DNA of 26,049 bases from a virus. The notes below the pieces were generated by a model. It had not been told where the DNA came from and made no database searches. It saw only the letters and a list, made by a program, of their open reading frames with translations. Positions 4,841 to 10,199 of the stretch are shown piece after piece. How positions within the stretch are numbered: the first letter of the stretch is position 1; the number at the start of each line of letters is the position of its first letter. A program made the position numbers and the translations under genes. The DNA is taken from positions 1 through 26,049 of the IMG/VR virus record IMGVR_UViG_3300045282_000127; one strand, written 5' to 3'.

Positions 4841-5338
4841 TCACGCGGCATCCCACGCGAGCAGGACACACCCGAACGGTGCGCTCGATGCCGACCAGGC
4901 GCCGAGGTTGTCGCGTGAGCCGAAGTTGATCCGGCGCGGCAGAAACTCGGTTGTTAGTCCTTCGCCTCGGTCGCGGTGCGGCTCGATGTGCTCCTGCCAC
5001 CATCGCTGCTCGGTCCGGTTCGCTGGCGCGAGCATCACGACCAACTCGCAGCCGTTGGTGGTCTCTACCCGAGCCTTCTCGACCCAGGTGCCCATGTCCG
5101 AGTACGGCGGGTTGCACCAAACCCGCTCACCAGCCCAGGATTGGGCTAGGCCGTCGTCCTCGAGCGTGTAGTACCGCTCGCACAAGTAGTTGTCGTGCGA
5201 CGCCGCAACGTCGACCGTGAACCCCCATCGGTCATTCCAGGGGATCCACAAGTGCAAGGGCGTCCAGCGATCATCGACAACGTCGAGTGCGCCACGAACG
5301 GCGACCTGTTGCCGATGGTTGCGCGAGACGAAACTCAC
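4841..5338 (-). CDS. Dam-type DNA N6-adenine methyltransferase
   Basis: The product is 165 residues, the usual size for the phage Dam family. It contains WTPLHLW (25-31), FTVDVAAS (40-47, motif I region), NYLCERYYTLEDDGL (50-64), then VWCNPPYS (73-80) with the catalytic NPPY tetrad at 76-79, and a C-terminal PFGCVLLAW. It transfers a methyl group from S-adenosylmethionine to adenine N6 in DNA. GTG at 5338-5336 is the start because the family begins about 25 residues before the TP motif. It is the first gene of the long leftward block, preceded by the divergent control region. A likely job is protecting phage DNA from restriction or marking replicated DNA. Confidence 0.85.
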   Translation of the reverse strand: MSFVSRNHRQQVAVRGALDVVDDRWTPLHLWIPWNDRWGFTVDVAASHDNYLCERYYTLEDDGLAQSWAGERVWCNPPYSDMGTWVEKARVETTNGCELVVMLAPANRTEQRWWQEHIEPHRDRGEGLTTEFLPRRINFGSRDNLGAWSASSAPFGCVLLAWDAA

Positions 5339-5358
5339 GCTTGCCGCCGTTTTGCCTG

Positions 5359-5375
5359 GTTCGAATCCGCTAGGC
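5359..5375 (-). promoter_or_regulatory. Early-region repeated element, copy A
   Basis: GTTCGAATCCGCTAGGC ends 20 nt before the GTG of the Dam-type gene. The matching elements lie at 4821-4837 and 3940-3957, and a partial copy (TTCCGCTAGGCC) lies at 5932-5943. It contains the palindrome TTCGAA. It may be an operator or stoperator-like site controlling the early block. Confidence 0.6.
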
Positions 5376-5390
5376 CGTTTGTAAAGTCTT

Positions 5391-5419
5391 GTGTAGTCCC
5401 CTTGACAGGCGTGTGTAGT
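5391..5419. promoter_or_regulatory. Direct-repeat operator candidate over the strong promoter
   Basis: GTGTAGT occurs at 5391-5397 and 5413-5419, 22 bp apart, so on one helix face. The first copy lies just upstream of the -35 hexamer and the second lies in the -35/-10 spacer. A bound protein would occlude the promoter. Confidence 0.5.
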
Positions 5420-5429
5420 TCGCTATACT
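5402..5429 (+). promoter_or_regulatory. Near-consensus sigma70-type promoter
   Basis: TTGACA (5402-5407) and TATACT (5424-5429) are separated by 16 nt. The -35 is perfect and the -10 has one mismatch. The expected start is near 5436, about 30 nt before the ATG at 5467. It is the best promoter in the window and reads away from the early leftward block, as expected for a lysogeny or immediate-early promoter. Confidence 0.85.
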
Positions 5430-5466
5430 GATGTACATGAAGTCCACCACACAGACCGGAGGCAAC

Positions 5467-5700
5467 ATGACGACCACCACACTCATCGAGTCCTTGAAGA
5501 GCGAAGGCATCATCAGCGTCGAGCGCGAAAAGTCCCCGACCATGTGGTGGCTCGCCGACCACAGCCAGCGGTTCCTCTCCTTCCAGGCCGACACCGTGAC
5601 GCTCTGGAAGAGCAACCGCCCCTACTTCGTCAACGAGCAGATCGAGTCCCTCCCGATGGAGCAGGCGACGGTCGAGACGATCGCTGCGCTGATCGCCTAG
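5467..5700 (+). CDS. Small protein under the strong promoter (77 aa)
   Basis: ATG at 5467 follows a GGAGG Shine-Dalgarno by 4 nt. The ATGs at 5431 and 5437 lack such a site and lie at or before the expected transcript start. The product reads MTTTTLIESLKSEGIISVER, then a Trp-rich middle (TMWWLADHSQRFLSF, ADTVTLWKSNRPYF) and an acidic helical end. It is a compact, soluble-looking protein with no family I recognise. It is the first gene of a two-gene unit whose second gene encodes an HTH protein. It may belong to the lysogeny control circuit; this is based on position. Confidence 0.8.
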   Translation: MTTTTLIESLKSEGIISVEREKSPTMWWLADHSQRFLSFQADTVTLWKSNRPYFVNEQIESLPMEQATVETIAALIA

Positions 5701-5871
5701 ATGACCACCCTCACCGCCGTAACTAGAGCCGCCGCTAAGGCGGCTTCGGCGTCGAAGCAGCGGGACGACGCGATCCGCAAAGCCGTAGCCGACGGTGCAA
5801 CGTTGCGCGCGGTCGCCACCGCCGCGGGTCTTTCCTTCGCCCGGATCCACCAGATCGTCAAGAACCGCTAG
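5701..5871 (+). CDS. Small helix-turn-helix protein (56 aa)
   Basis: ATG at 5701 directly abuts the TAG of the previous gene (5698-5700), so translation is probably coupled; no separate Shine-Dalgarno is visible. The N-terminal half is an Ala/Lys-rich helix. The C-terminal half is a compact HTH: DAIRKAVADGATLRAVATAA, then GLSFARIHQIVKNR, the recognition helix. This layout (DAI..A...G..LR.VA.AAGLS..RIHQI) is the same as in the 66-residue protein at 7863-8063, so the genome carries two related mini-HTH proteins. It may bind the operators near 5391-5419 or the palindrome at 5922-5938. It is too small to be a classical CI repressor. Confidence 0.8.
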   Translation: MTTLTAVTRAAAKAASASKQRDDAIRKAVADGATLRAVATAAGLSFARIHQIVKNR

Positions 5872-5874
5872 AAC

Positions 5875-5894
5875 CCTGCGATTTGCAGGATTTT
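5875..5894 (+). terminator. Intrinsic terminator after the HTH gene
   Basis: CCTGC (5875-5879) pairs perfectly with GCAGG (5885-5889) around GATTT, followed by ATTTT. It starts 4 nt after the TAG of the 56-residue HTH gene, where the rightward two-gene unit should end. Confidence 0.65.
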
Positions 5895-5921
5895 GTGACT
5901 TTCGGGCGTAAAGCCTAGAAC

Positions 5922-5938
5922 AGCGGAACTGTTCCGCT
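5922..5938. promoter_or_regulatory. 17-bp palindrome, operator candidate
   Basis: AGCGGAAC (5922-5929), a central T, and GTTCCGCT (5931-5938) form a perfect dyad. A 1-nt centre makes an RNA hairpin unlikely but suits a dimeric DNA-binding protein. The right arm continues as AGGCC and so shares the CCGCTAGGCC motif with the repeated elements before the early genes. Confidence 0.5.
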
Positions 5939-6053
5939 AGGCCGGCGCCCCATCCCGCATGGTTATCGGGTTGCTGGGGACACCTAACTATGCTTTCCTG
6001 TCTTAAACAGCCAGGAACGGCATGGTTGAGCGGAAGCTGTATTACACTCACTT

Positions 6054-7151
6054 TTAGCCGTTGTCTTTCCCGGCGCGGGCGGCGCGGATGACGGCCTCGA
6101 GGTCGCGGGTGTCGAACCCGGCGTAGTACTGGCGGGTCGTCTCCGGTGACGAGTGGCCGAGCAGCTCTTGCGCCGCGACGATGTTGCCGGTCTCGCGGAG
6201 GATCTCGGTCGCGACGGTGTGGCGGCCGCGGTGCATCCCGTGGTCGCGCCTGGCGTCAGGCTGGATCAGGTCGACCTCCTCGAGCCGGTCGTACCACCAG
6301 CGGTCGATCGCCCTCGGGAGCATCCTTTTCGCGTGGAAGAACCGGGTGTTCATCCCGGTGCGACGCCTAGGGCAGATCAGGTACTTGTCACCCGCGACGT
6401 CGGGCCCACCCTGGTCGAGCTCGAGGCTGGTGAGGTCGACCCAGAACTCGTCCTCGACGATCGGGATGATCCGGACCTTGCCGCCCTTCCCGACCAGGGA
6501 GAGCTGGCGGTAGCCGAAGTCGAAGTGGCGGAACTGGACGCCGGCGAGCTCGGCGCGGCGGACGCCGTAGAGGAGCACCAGCACGACGCCGCAGCGGTCG
6601 CAGCCGTGCCGTTGCGCGACCGCGCGGCGGACGAACTTCTCGGGGAACGGCTCGCGGCGTGTGTCGCGCCGTTTCGGCATCGTCAGCGCGCGGGCGGGGT
6701 TCGAGATGATCCCGCGGTTCTCGCGGATCGCCCAGTCGAAGAACGACCGCCACGTCGCGATCACCCGGCCCCGGGTGGCTGGTTCGACAGTGCCCCAGTA
6801 GTGGTCGAGGCACTCGCGCAAGCGTTCGACCCCGACCGGGGCCTCCATGTCGGTGAGCTCGAGGTCGGCGAAATACAGGGAGAGCCTGGCGAGGGCCTGC
6901 TCGTACTTGTCGATGCTGCCGGGGGCGGCGCCCCACTCGGAGCGGAACCAGCGGATGTACCGGGCGACCTCGAGGCCGAGGGGGGTCGCGCGATACGAGT
7001 TGTCTTTCACCGATTCGCGCAGCAGCCGTGCTGCGTCGGCGAGGGCTTGTAGCGTAGGGAGCGCATGGGAGTGATGACCTCCTGTGCGAATGCCCTCGCG
7101 GCGCGACAACGTCGCGGGGGCATTCCTGTTGTGTCCCTCGATGGTACTCAC
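6054..7151 (-). CDS. int: Tyrosine-family site-specific integrase
   Basis: The product is 365 residues. GTG at 7151-7149 overlaps the excisionase stop (GTGA). An N-terminal arm-binding/SAM-like region (about 50-150) precedes the catalytic domain. All active-site positions are visible: R198 in LLYGVRRAEL, Lys in GKGGKVR (222/225), H307-x-x-R310 in MHRGRHTVAT, H333 in LLGHSSPETT, and the nucleophile Y342 in RQYY, nine residues after that His as in XerD-type enzymes. It cuts and joins attP with the host attB to insert or release the prophage. The complete catalytic set indicates a functional enzyme, so this phage is temperate. It is transcribed leftward with the excisionase, toward the HTH gene. 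Confidence 0.93.
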   Translation of the reverse strand: MSTIEGHNRNAPATLSRREGIRTGGHHSHALPTLQALADAARLLRESVKDNSYRATPLGLEVARYIRWFRSEWGAAPGSIDKYEQALARLSLYFADLELTDMEAPVGVERLRECLDHYWGTVEPATRGRVIATWRSFFDWAIRENRGIISNPARALTMPKRRDTRREPFPEKFVRRAVAQRHGCDRCGVVLVLLYGVRRAELAGVQFRHFDFGYRQLSLVGKGGKVRIIPIVEDEFWVDLTSLELDQGGPDVAGDKYLICPRRRTGMNTRFFHAKRMLPRAIDRWWYDRLEEVDLIQPDARRDHGMHRGRHTVATEILRETGNIVAAQELLGHSSPETTRQYYAGFDTRDLEAVIRAARAGKDNG

Positions 7152-7390
7152 TCTCCTGGCTCGCAGCCGTTGCTGTTGTCGCCGTAGACGTACCGTTCGA
7201 CCTCCATCCGGGGGACGCGGGTCGAGGTGCCGAGCTTGACGGTGCGGAGCTTCCCGGCGGCGATGTCTTCGTAGAGGGCTGCGCGCGACCGCTTCAACAG
7301 CTGCGAGATCTGTCGGATCGTCATCAGCTCGAGCGGGTCGCTGTGCGCTGCCACGGGCTCGTTTCTACCGTTGTGCGCCCAACCCGTCAT
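7148..7390 (-). CDS. xis: Excisionase-like helix-turn-helix protein (recombination directionality factor)
   Basis: The product is 80 residues. ATG at 7390-7388 is preceded by an AGGCGG site. GTG at 7354 is an alternative, while longer readings enter the non-protein-like leader. Residues about 23-70 are a MerR/excisionase-type winged helix: LMTIRQISQLLKRSRAALYE, DIAAGKLRTVKLG, STRVPRMEVERYV. This domain binds DNA near att sites and bends it. The stop overlaps the integrase GTG by 4 nt, and this xis-int coupling supports the assignment. It could also act as a regulator of the int promoter. Family membership is clear; the excision role is inferred from context. Confidence 0.85.
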   Translation of the reverse strand: MTGWAHNGRNEPVAAHSDPLELMTIRQISQLLKRSRAALYEDIAAGKLRTVKLGTSTRVPRMEVERYVYGDNSNGCEPGE

Positions 7391-7634
7391 ATGTCCGCCT
7401 GCGTCCAGTGGTGCGCCAACGCGTCCACTGGTCCCCGGTCGCGTCCAGGCTCGTGGGCGTGGAAGTTCCCGCTGTTTGCGGACGAAACGTAGGCGGACGA
7501 CCAACGGGGCTCCGACCCCTGCCGGCCGTCCGCCCTGCAGGACACGGCCTGGTCAGCCCCGTGATCGGTGCCGTGCCCGCCGCAACGGACAGTACCGATC
7601 GCATGGCGCAGCCAGCGCGTCTCCCGCACGAATC

Positions 7635-7650
7635 CTCCAATGGGTTGGAG
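7635..7650 (-). other. Hairpin in the xis-int leader
   Basis: CTCCAA (7635-7640) and TTGGAG (7645-7650) form a perfect 6-bp stem with a 4-nt loop. It lies in the predicted leader RNA of xis-int, just after the ten-base homopolymer in the direction of transcription. It may be an attenuator or stability element. Confidence 0.35.
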
Positions 7651-7709
7651 TCCCCCTGGGTACCGGGGGGGGGGTGCCTGTCGGTGGGGCCGACGCTTGG
7701 TCTGTCGCC

Positions 7710-7739
7710 AAACTAGTAGCCCGAAGATGAGAGCGTCAA
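7710..7739 (-). promoter_or_regulatory. Leftward promoter for xis-int
   Basis: On the minus strand, TTGACG (7739-7734) and TAGTTT (7715-7710) are separated by 18 nt. The -35 has one mismatch and the -10 keeps the conserved TA and final T. No other good minus-strand promoter was seen upstream of xis. Confidence 0.55.
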
Positions 7740-7804
7740 CCGACCGTGGCAGGGAAAAAGTCGCAAAGTGCAGGAATCGGTGCGTAGATATCACCTAGCC
7801 TGGC

Positions 7805-7824
7805 CTGTTCGGGATTTCGGACAG
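7805..7824. promoter_or_regulatory. Imperfect dyad upstream of the rightward HTH gene
   Basis: CTGTTCG (7805-7811) and CGGACAG (7818-7824) are inverted with one mismatch, separated by 6 nt. A 20-bp dyad of this form is a plausible operator, located 39 bp before the GTG at 7863. Confidence 0.4.
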
Positions 7825-7862
7825 CCCGACACAAGTGCTGTGCGGTCCGTGACCCTACCGGC

Positions 7863-8063
7863 GTGGCTCAACGCGAACTGAGACGGATCCGTGCTGCCGC
7901 CGACCGGCTCGAGCGCAGCCGCGGGCTGCTCCGCGACGCGATCCTCGCAGCGCACAAGACGGGGGAGTCGGTCCGCGACATGGCCCCCTACGCTGGGCTG
8001 TCACCATCCCGCACCCACGACCTGCTGAAAGAAGCTCAGGAGCTCGAGCGGCGCGAGAGCTGA
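7863..8063 (+). CDS. Small helix-turn-helix DNA-binding protein (66 aa)
   Basis: GTG at 7863 opens MAQRELRRIRAAADRLER, a basic helix, followed by LLRDAILAAHKTGESVRDMA, then YAGLSPSRTHDLLKEAQEL, a classic HTH with a short loop. Proteins of this type (A..RL.....LR.AI..A...G.S.R..A..AGLS.SR.H.LL) are frequent in actinobacterial genomes and phages as small transcription regulators. No good Shine-Dalgarno is visible, so it may be translated from a very short leader. It stands alone, divergent from xis-int, with the dyad at 7805-7824 in between. With the 56-residue relative at 5701, it is a candidate for the lysis/lysogeny switch. Confidence 0.8.
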   Translation: MAQRELRRIRAAADRLERSRGLLRDAILAAHKTGESVRDMAPYAGLSPSRTHDLLKEAQELERRES

Positions 8064-8139
8064 TAAAAGGGGCCGGCGCCAAGCACTGGACAGGGCTCGG
8101 CGGCCGACCCGACCCGGTACCGTAGCCCAGCCCCGGTCA

Positions 8140-8216
8140 CCCCAGATGGGGGATACACCACGGCCGCGCGGCCGGGTACTTTCCTGGGTGAACCCCGGCG
8201 GGATTGGCCACCGGGG
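8140..8216 (+). other. Structured leader with three GC-rich hairpins/palindromes
   Basis: Three elements follow one another before the secreted-protein gene: CCCC-AGAT-GGGG (8140-8151), the perfect 14-bp palindrome CGGCCGCGCGGCCG (8161-8174), and CCCCGG (8193-8198) with CCGGGG (8211-8216). They could fold in the mRNA leader or, for the palindrome, bind a protein. Confidence 0.35.
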
Positions 8217-8239
8217 GAACTGGACAAAGGAGAGTTTCT

Positions 8240-8569
8240 GTGACTCGTATCGCCGTTCTTGCCCTGCTCTGCCTCGCCGTCGCGGCGAGCCTCACCGCCG
8301 GCGCGTCAGCCAACACGAATGAGCAGGCGTTCCAGAAAGCGAGCGCTTGCCTTGTCAACCACGGCGCGACGCACGTGCGTGTCCAACACAGCATCGGCCA
8401 CCTCATGATCAGTGGAAACTATGGAGAGTGGACGTACGGGGACGCCCCCGGCTTCAACGTCACGTTCTTTGATTTGTGGAAATCAGCGGCACGCGCGACG
8501 CTGATCACATGCGTGAAGCAAAGCACCGTCCCGGCTGGTCACCTCGAGAACGTGTCAGAGGCCGGCTAG
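8240..8569 (+). CDS. Small secreted protein with signal peptide (109 aa)
   Basis: GTG at 8240 is set by an AAAGGAG Shine-Dalgarno 7 nt upstream. Residues 1-24 are a clean signal peptide: MTRIAVLALLCLAVAASL, then TAGASA with a likely cut after ASA. The mature part of about 85 residues has two Cys (in ASACLVNHG and LITCVKQ) that could form one disulfide, and aromatic patches (GNYGEWTYGD, FNVTFFDLWK). No family is recognised. It points opposite to the lysis genes and converges on them, ending on a shared CTAG with the 22-residue membrane peptide. A separately oriented secreted gene at the edge of the lysogeny region is typical of a moron expressed from the prophage, so it may alter the host envelope or exclude other phages. 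That role is inferred. Confidence 0.8.
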   Translation: MTRIAVLALLCLAVAASLTAGASANTNEQAFQKASACLVNHGATHVRVQHSIGHLMISGNYGEWTYGDAPGFNVTFFDLWKSAARATLITCVKQSTVPAGHLENVSEAG

Positions 8570-8634
8570 CGGCGCATTGATGCGACGACCGCGACCGCGA
8601 GTAGCAGCGCGAGCACGAACAGCAGCCACGTCAC
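8566..8634 (-). CDS. 22-residue membrane peptide at the end of the lysis cassette
   Basis: GTG at 8634-8632 overlaps the holin TGA as GTGA, and the ORF ends TAG at 8568-8566. The peptide starts MTWLLFVLALLLAVA and ends SMRR, giving one hydrophobic helix with a basic tail that sets an N-out, C-in orientation. This is the last gene of the late block. The coupling and composition support a real product. It may be a pinholin-like or holin-modulating peptide, or a spanin-like accessory, but size alone cannot decide. Confidence 0.55.
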   Translation of the reverse strand: MTWLLFVLALLLAVAVVASMRR

Positions 8635-8972
8635 CCGGCCGGCGGGTCTTTGGGGGGGATCTCAGCGGTGTCCTGCCGGTCGGGCCAGTGCGGCAACGCC
8701 AAATGCTGCGACGGTTGCGGTTCGGGCCACTCGTCACCCTGCTCGACGCGCTCGACATGGGCAAGGCGATGGCCGATGTACGTCCCGAGCAGACCCAGGA
8801 TCCCGCCGAGCACGGTCGTCAAGACCTGGGTGGTGTTCTCGCCGAGCGAGAACAGGGACTTGGGCAGGACGATGACGTTGATGAGCGCCGTGATCGTGAC
8901 GAGCACGACCGTGACCGCGAGCGCGAACGCGAGCACGAACGCGACGAGGTCGACGCCCAGGTGGCGCCTCAC
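8631..8972 (-). CDS. Putative holin, two transmembrane segments (113 aa)
   Basis: GTG at 8972-8970 overlaps the endolysin stop (GTGA). Two hydrophobic stretches are clear: residues about 8-34 (DLVAFVLAFALAVTVVLVTI onward) and about 49-67 (VLTTVLGGILGLLGTYIG). They are followed by a long polar, Pro/Asp-rich C-terminus that should be cytoplasmic. Small size, two membrane spans, a charged tail and position directly after a CHAP endolysin are the usual features of an actinophage holin. It would open the membrane at lysis time to release the endolysin. The family itself is not identified by sequence motif. Confidence 0.75.
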   Translation of the reverse strand: MRRHLGVDLVAFVLAFALAVTVVLVTITALINVIVLPKSLFSLGENTTQVLTTVLGGILGLLGTYIGHRLAHVERVEQGDEWPEPQPSQHLALPHWPDRQDTAEIPPKDPPAG

Positions 8973-9889
8973 GGCTCGGCGACTCTTGCGAACACGACCC
9001 CGCCGACCGTCCGGGTTTTCCTGCAGACCTCGCCGCCGTTCGACTGGTCACCGTGCGCGTCGCTCGAGGTGTTCCCTTCGATCGCGCTGAACCGACCGCG
9101 GCCGCGGTCGACCCATTTCTCGAACAGGCCGATGTGGTCGTGGACACCGTCGTTCTGCCAGTCGAAACAGACGAGGTCGCCGGGGAGCGGGTCGAGCGTG
9201 ACCGCGAGCCCGTTGCGGTAGTTGCGGGCGTCCGAGACGACGTAGGGGACGTAGGCGTACGTCTCGCCGCGCCGGAACGACGGCGAGTTTCCGGCTTGCT
9301 CGTACGCCCACGTCGTGAACATCGCGCACCAGGGGCCGGTCATCCCGTACCACTCGGTGTACTTGGTCCGGTTCGAGTGTGGCGGCGACTCCTTCGTCCC
9401 GATCTGCGTGACCGCCCTGTCCAGCGCTTTCGAGCGGAGCGTGACCTCGGGCTCGGGCGACGGCTCGGTGCCGCCGAACTGCTCCCACGCCACCACCAGC
9501 AAGGATTGCGCGTAGGCGTCCATCGCGATCTGCCCGGCGTGCGGGCCGGCTGGGCACCTGATCGCGCGAAGCACATCGAACGTGGCTTTCCCGACCCAGC
9601 CGGTGTCGTCGATGCCCATCTGGCGTTGCACCCCCGACACGCCGGTGTTGACGACGTTCGGGCCTTTCCCGTGCGCGAACTTGTTCGAGTACGCCCGGTC
9701 GAAGCTCGAGGCGGGGCCCGGCCACCGGCCCGCCCTCCACACCGTGCGCTTATAGGCTTCGACGTCGGGGCCGTTCACCGACGGGACCCGGCCCGCCTCC
9801 GCGCTGTCGGGGGGGTACAGCGGCCGGGGGAACCCGGGGACGGGGACGGGGGGGCCGAGCTTGTACGGCTGCTCCCACCAGTCAGGCAT
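8969..9889 (-). CDS. Endolysin: peptidoglycan-binding-like N-terminus plus CHAP catalytic domain
   Basis: The product is 306 residues; ATG at 9889-9887 overlaps the upstream stop by 8 nt. Residues about 40-110 match the peptidoglycan-binding-like module of actinophage lysins (GPDVEAYKRTVWRAGRWPG, then FDRAYSNKFAHGK and GVSGVQRQMGIDDTGWVG). Residues about 155-304 are a CHAP domain with the catalytic Cys in GPWCAMFTTWAYEQ (C188), the His in VHDHIGLFEKW (H250 or H252) and the Asn/Glu site in FSAIEGNTS (E271, N273). CHAP enzymes cut peptidoglycan peptides or amide bonds. There is no signal peptide, so export depends on the adjacent holin. This is the main lysis enzyme. Confidence 0.9.
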   Translation of the reverse strand: MPDWWEQPYKLGPPVPVPGFPRPLYPPDSAEAGRVPSVNGPDVEAYKRTVWRAGRWPGPASSFDRAYSNKFAHGKGPNVVNTGVSGVQRQMGIDDTGWVGKATFDVLRAIRCPAGPHAGQIAMDAYAQSLLVVAWEQFGGTEPSPEPEVTLRSKALDRAVTQIGTKESPPHSNRTKYTEWYGMTGPWCAMFTTWAYEQAGNSPSFRRGETYAYVPYVVSDARNYRNGLAVTLDPLPGDLVCFDWQNDGVHDHIGLFEKWVDRGRGRFSAIEGNTSSDAHGDQSNGGEVCRKTRTVGGVVFARVAEP

Positions 9890-10199
9890 CGGCGTTGAGG
9901 ATGACCATGAGGTCGCCGACGTGGTCGAGCAGAACGCCGAGCCTCCGGATCGTTTCGCGGATCGCGGTGTCTTTCTGGTTCTGGGTCATCGTCGGCCAGT
10001 TCGTGTTCGTGTTCGCGGCGTCCTGCGCCCATTGCAGCAGCGTGCTGAAGTCCTTGCGGAGCTGCGCGACCGCGGCGTCATGATCCTGGTCTGTGTGGGC
10101 GCCCTCCGCGAGACGCGCGGTCGACTCGACACCGTCGACTGTCGTGGTGAGGAGGAACCGTTCGCCGTCGTGACCGACACTGAAACTGGTTTCGCTCAT
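9882..10199 (-). CDS. Small protein between fibre and endolysin genes (105 aa)
   Basis: ATG at 10199-10197 overlaps the fibre stop (ATGA). The N-terminal part is a beta-like stretch (MSETSFSVGHDGERFLLTTT). The rest is helical with a central LRKDFSTLLQWAQDAA and an amphipathic C-terminus (IRRLGVLLDHVGDLMVILNA). No catalytic or membrane features are present. No family is recognised. By position it could be a fibre chaperone, a small tail component or a lysis regulator; similar small genes often lie here in actinobacterial siphoviruses. Confidence 0.75.
   Translation of the reverse strand: MSETSFSVGHDGERFLLTTTVDGVESTARLAEGAHTDQDHDAAVAQLRKDFSTLLQWAQDAANTNTNWPTMTQNQKDTAIRETIRRLGVLLDHVGDLMVILNADA

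Larger units (their letters stand above)
5872..6053. other. Intergenic region between HTH gene and integrase; attP candidate
   Basis: This 182-nt gap contains an intrinsic terminator, a 17-bp palindrome, a partial copy of the early repeated element (5932-5943), and an AT-richer stretch around 5986-6012 in which TTCCTG and CAGGAA are inverted around a CTTAAAC-containing loop. attP sites commonly lie next to the integrase gene in temperate phages, and this convergent, untranslated region is one of two places it could be. No core can be identified without a host attB. Confidence 0.3.
7391..7862. other. 472-nt untranslated control region
   Basis: No protein-like ORF is seen on either strand here. 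It holds a leftward promoter (7710-7739), which would give an unusually long leader of roughly 310 nt before xis. That leader contains a CTCCAA/TTGGAG hairpin (7635-7650) and a run of ten G on the plus strand (7665-7674) beside GGTACC. A dyad at 7805-7824 lies upstream of the rightward HTH gene. It is the second candidate location for attP. Confidence 0.6.

Noticed and set aside
5335-6051. Minus-strand 238-residue ORF
   Set aside because: It runs antisense through the well-supported promoter and both small rightward genes (5467-5871), has atypical composition and no ribosome site.
7365-7794. Several 90-135 residue ORFs on both strands in the region before xis
   Set aside because: They are Arg/Gly/Pro-rich shadows with no ribosome sites or protein-like pattern. 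The region is better explained as leader and control DNA.
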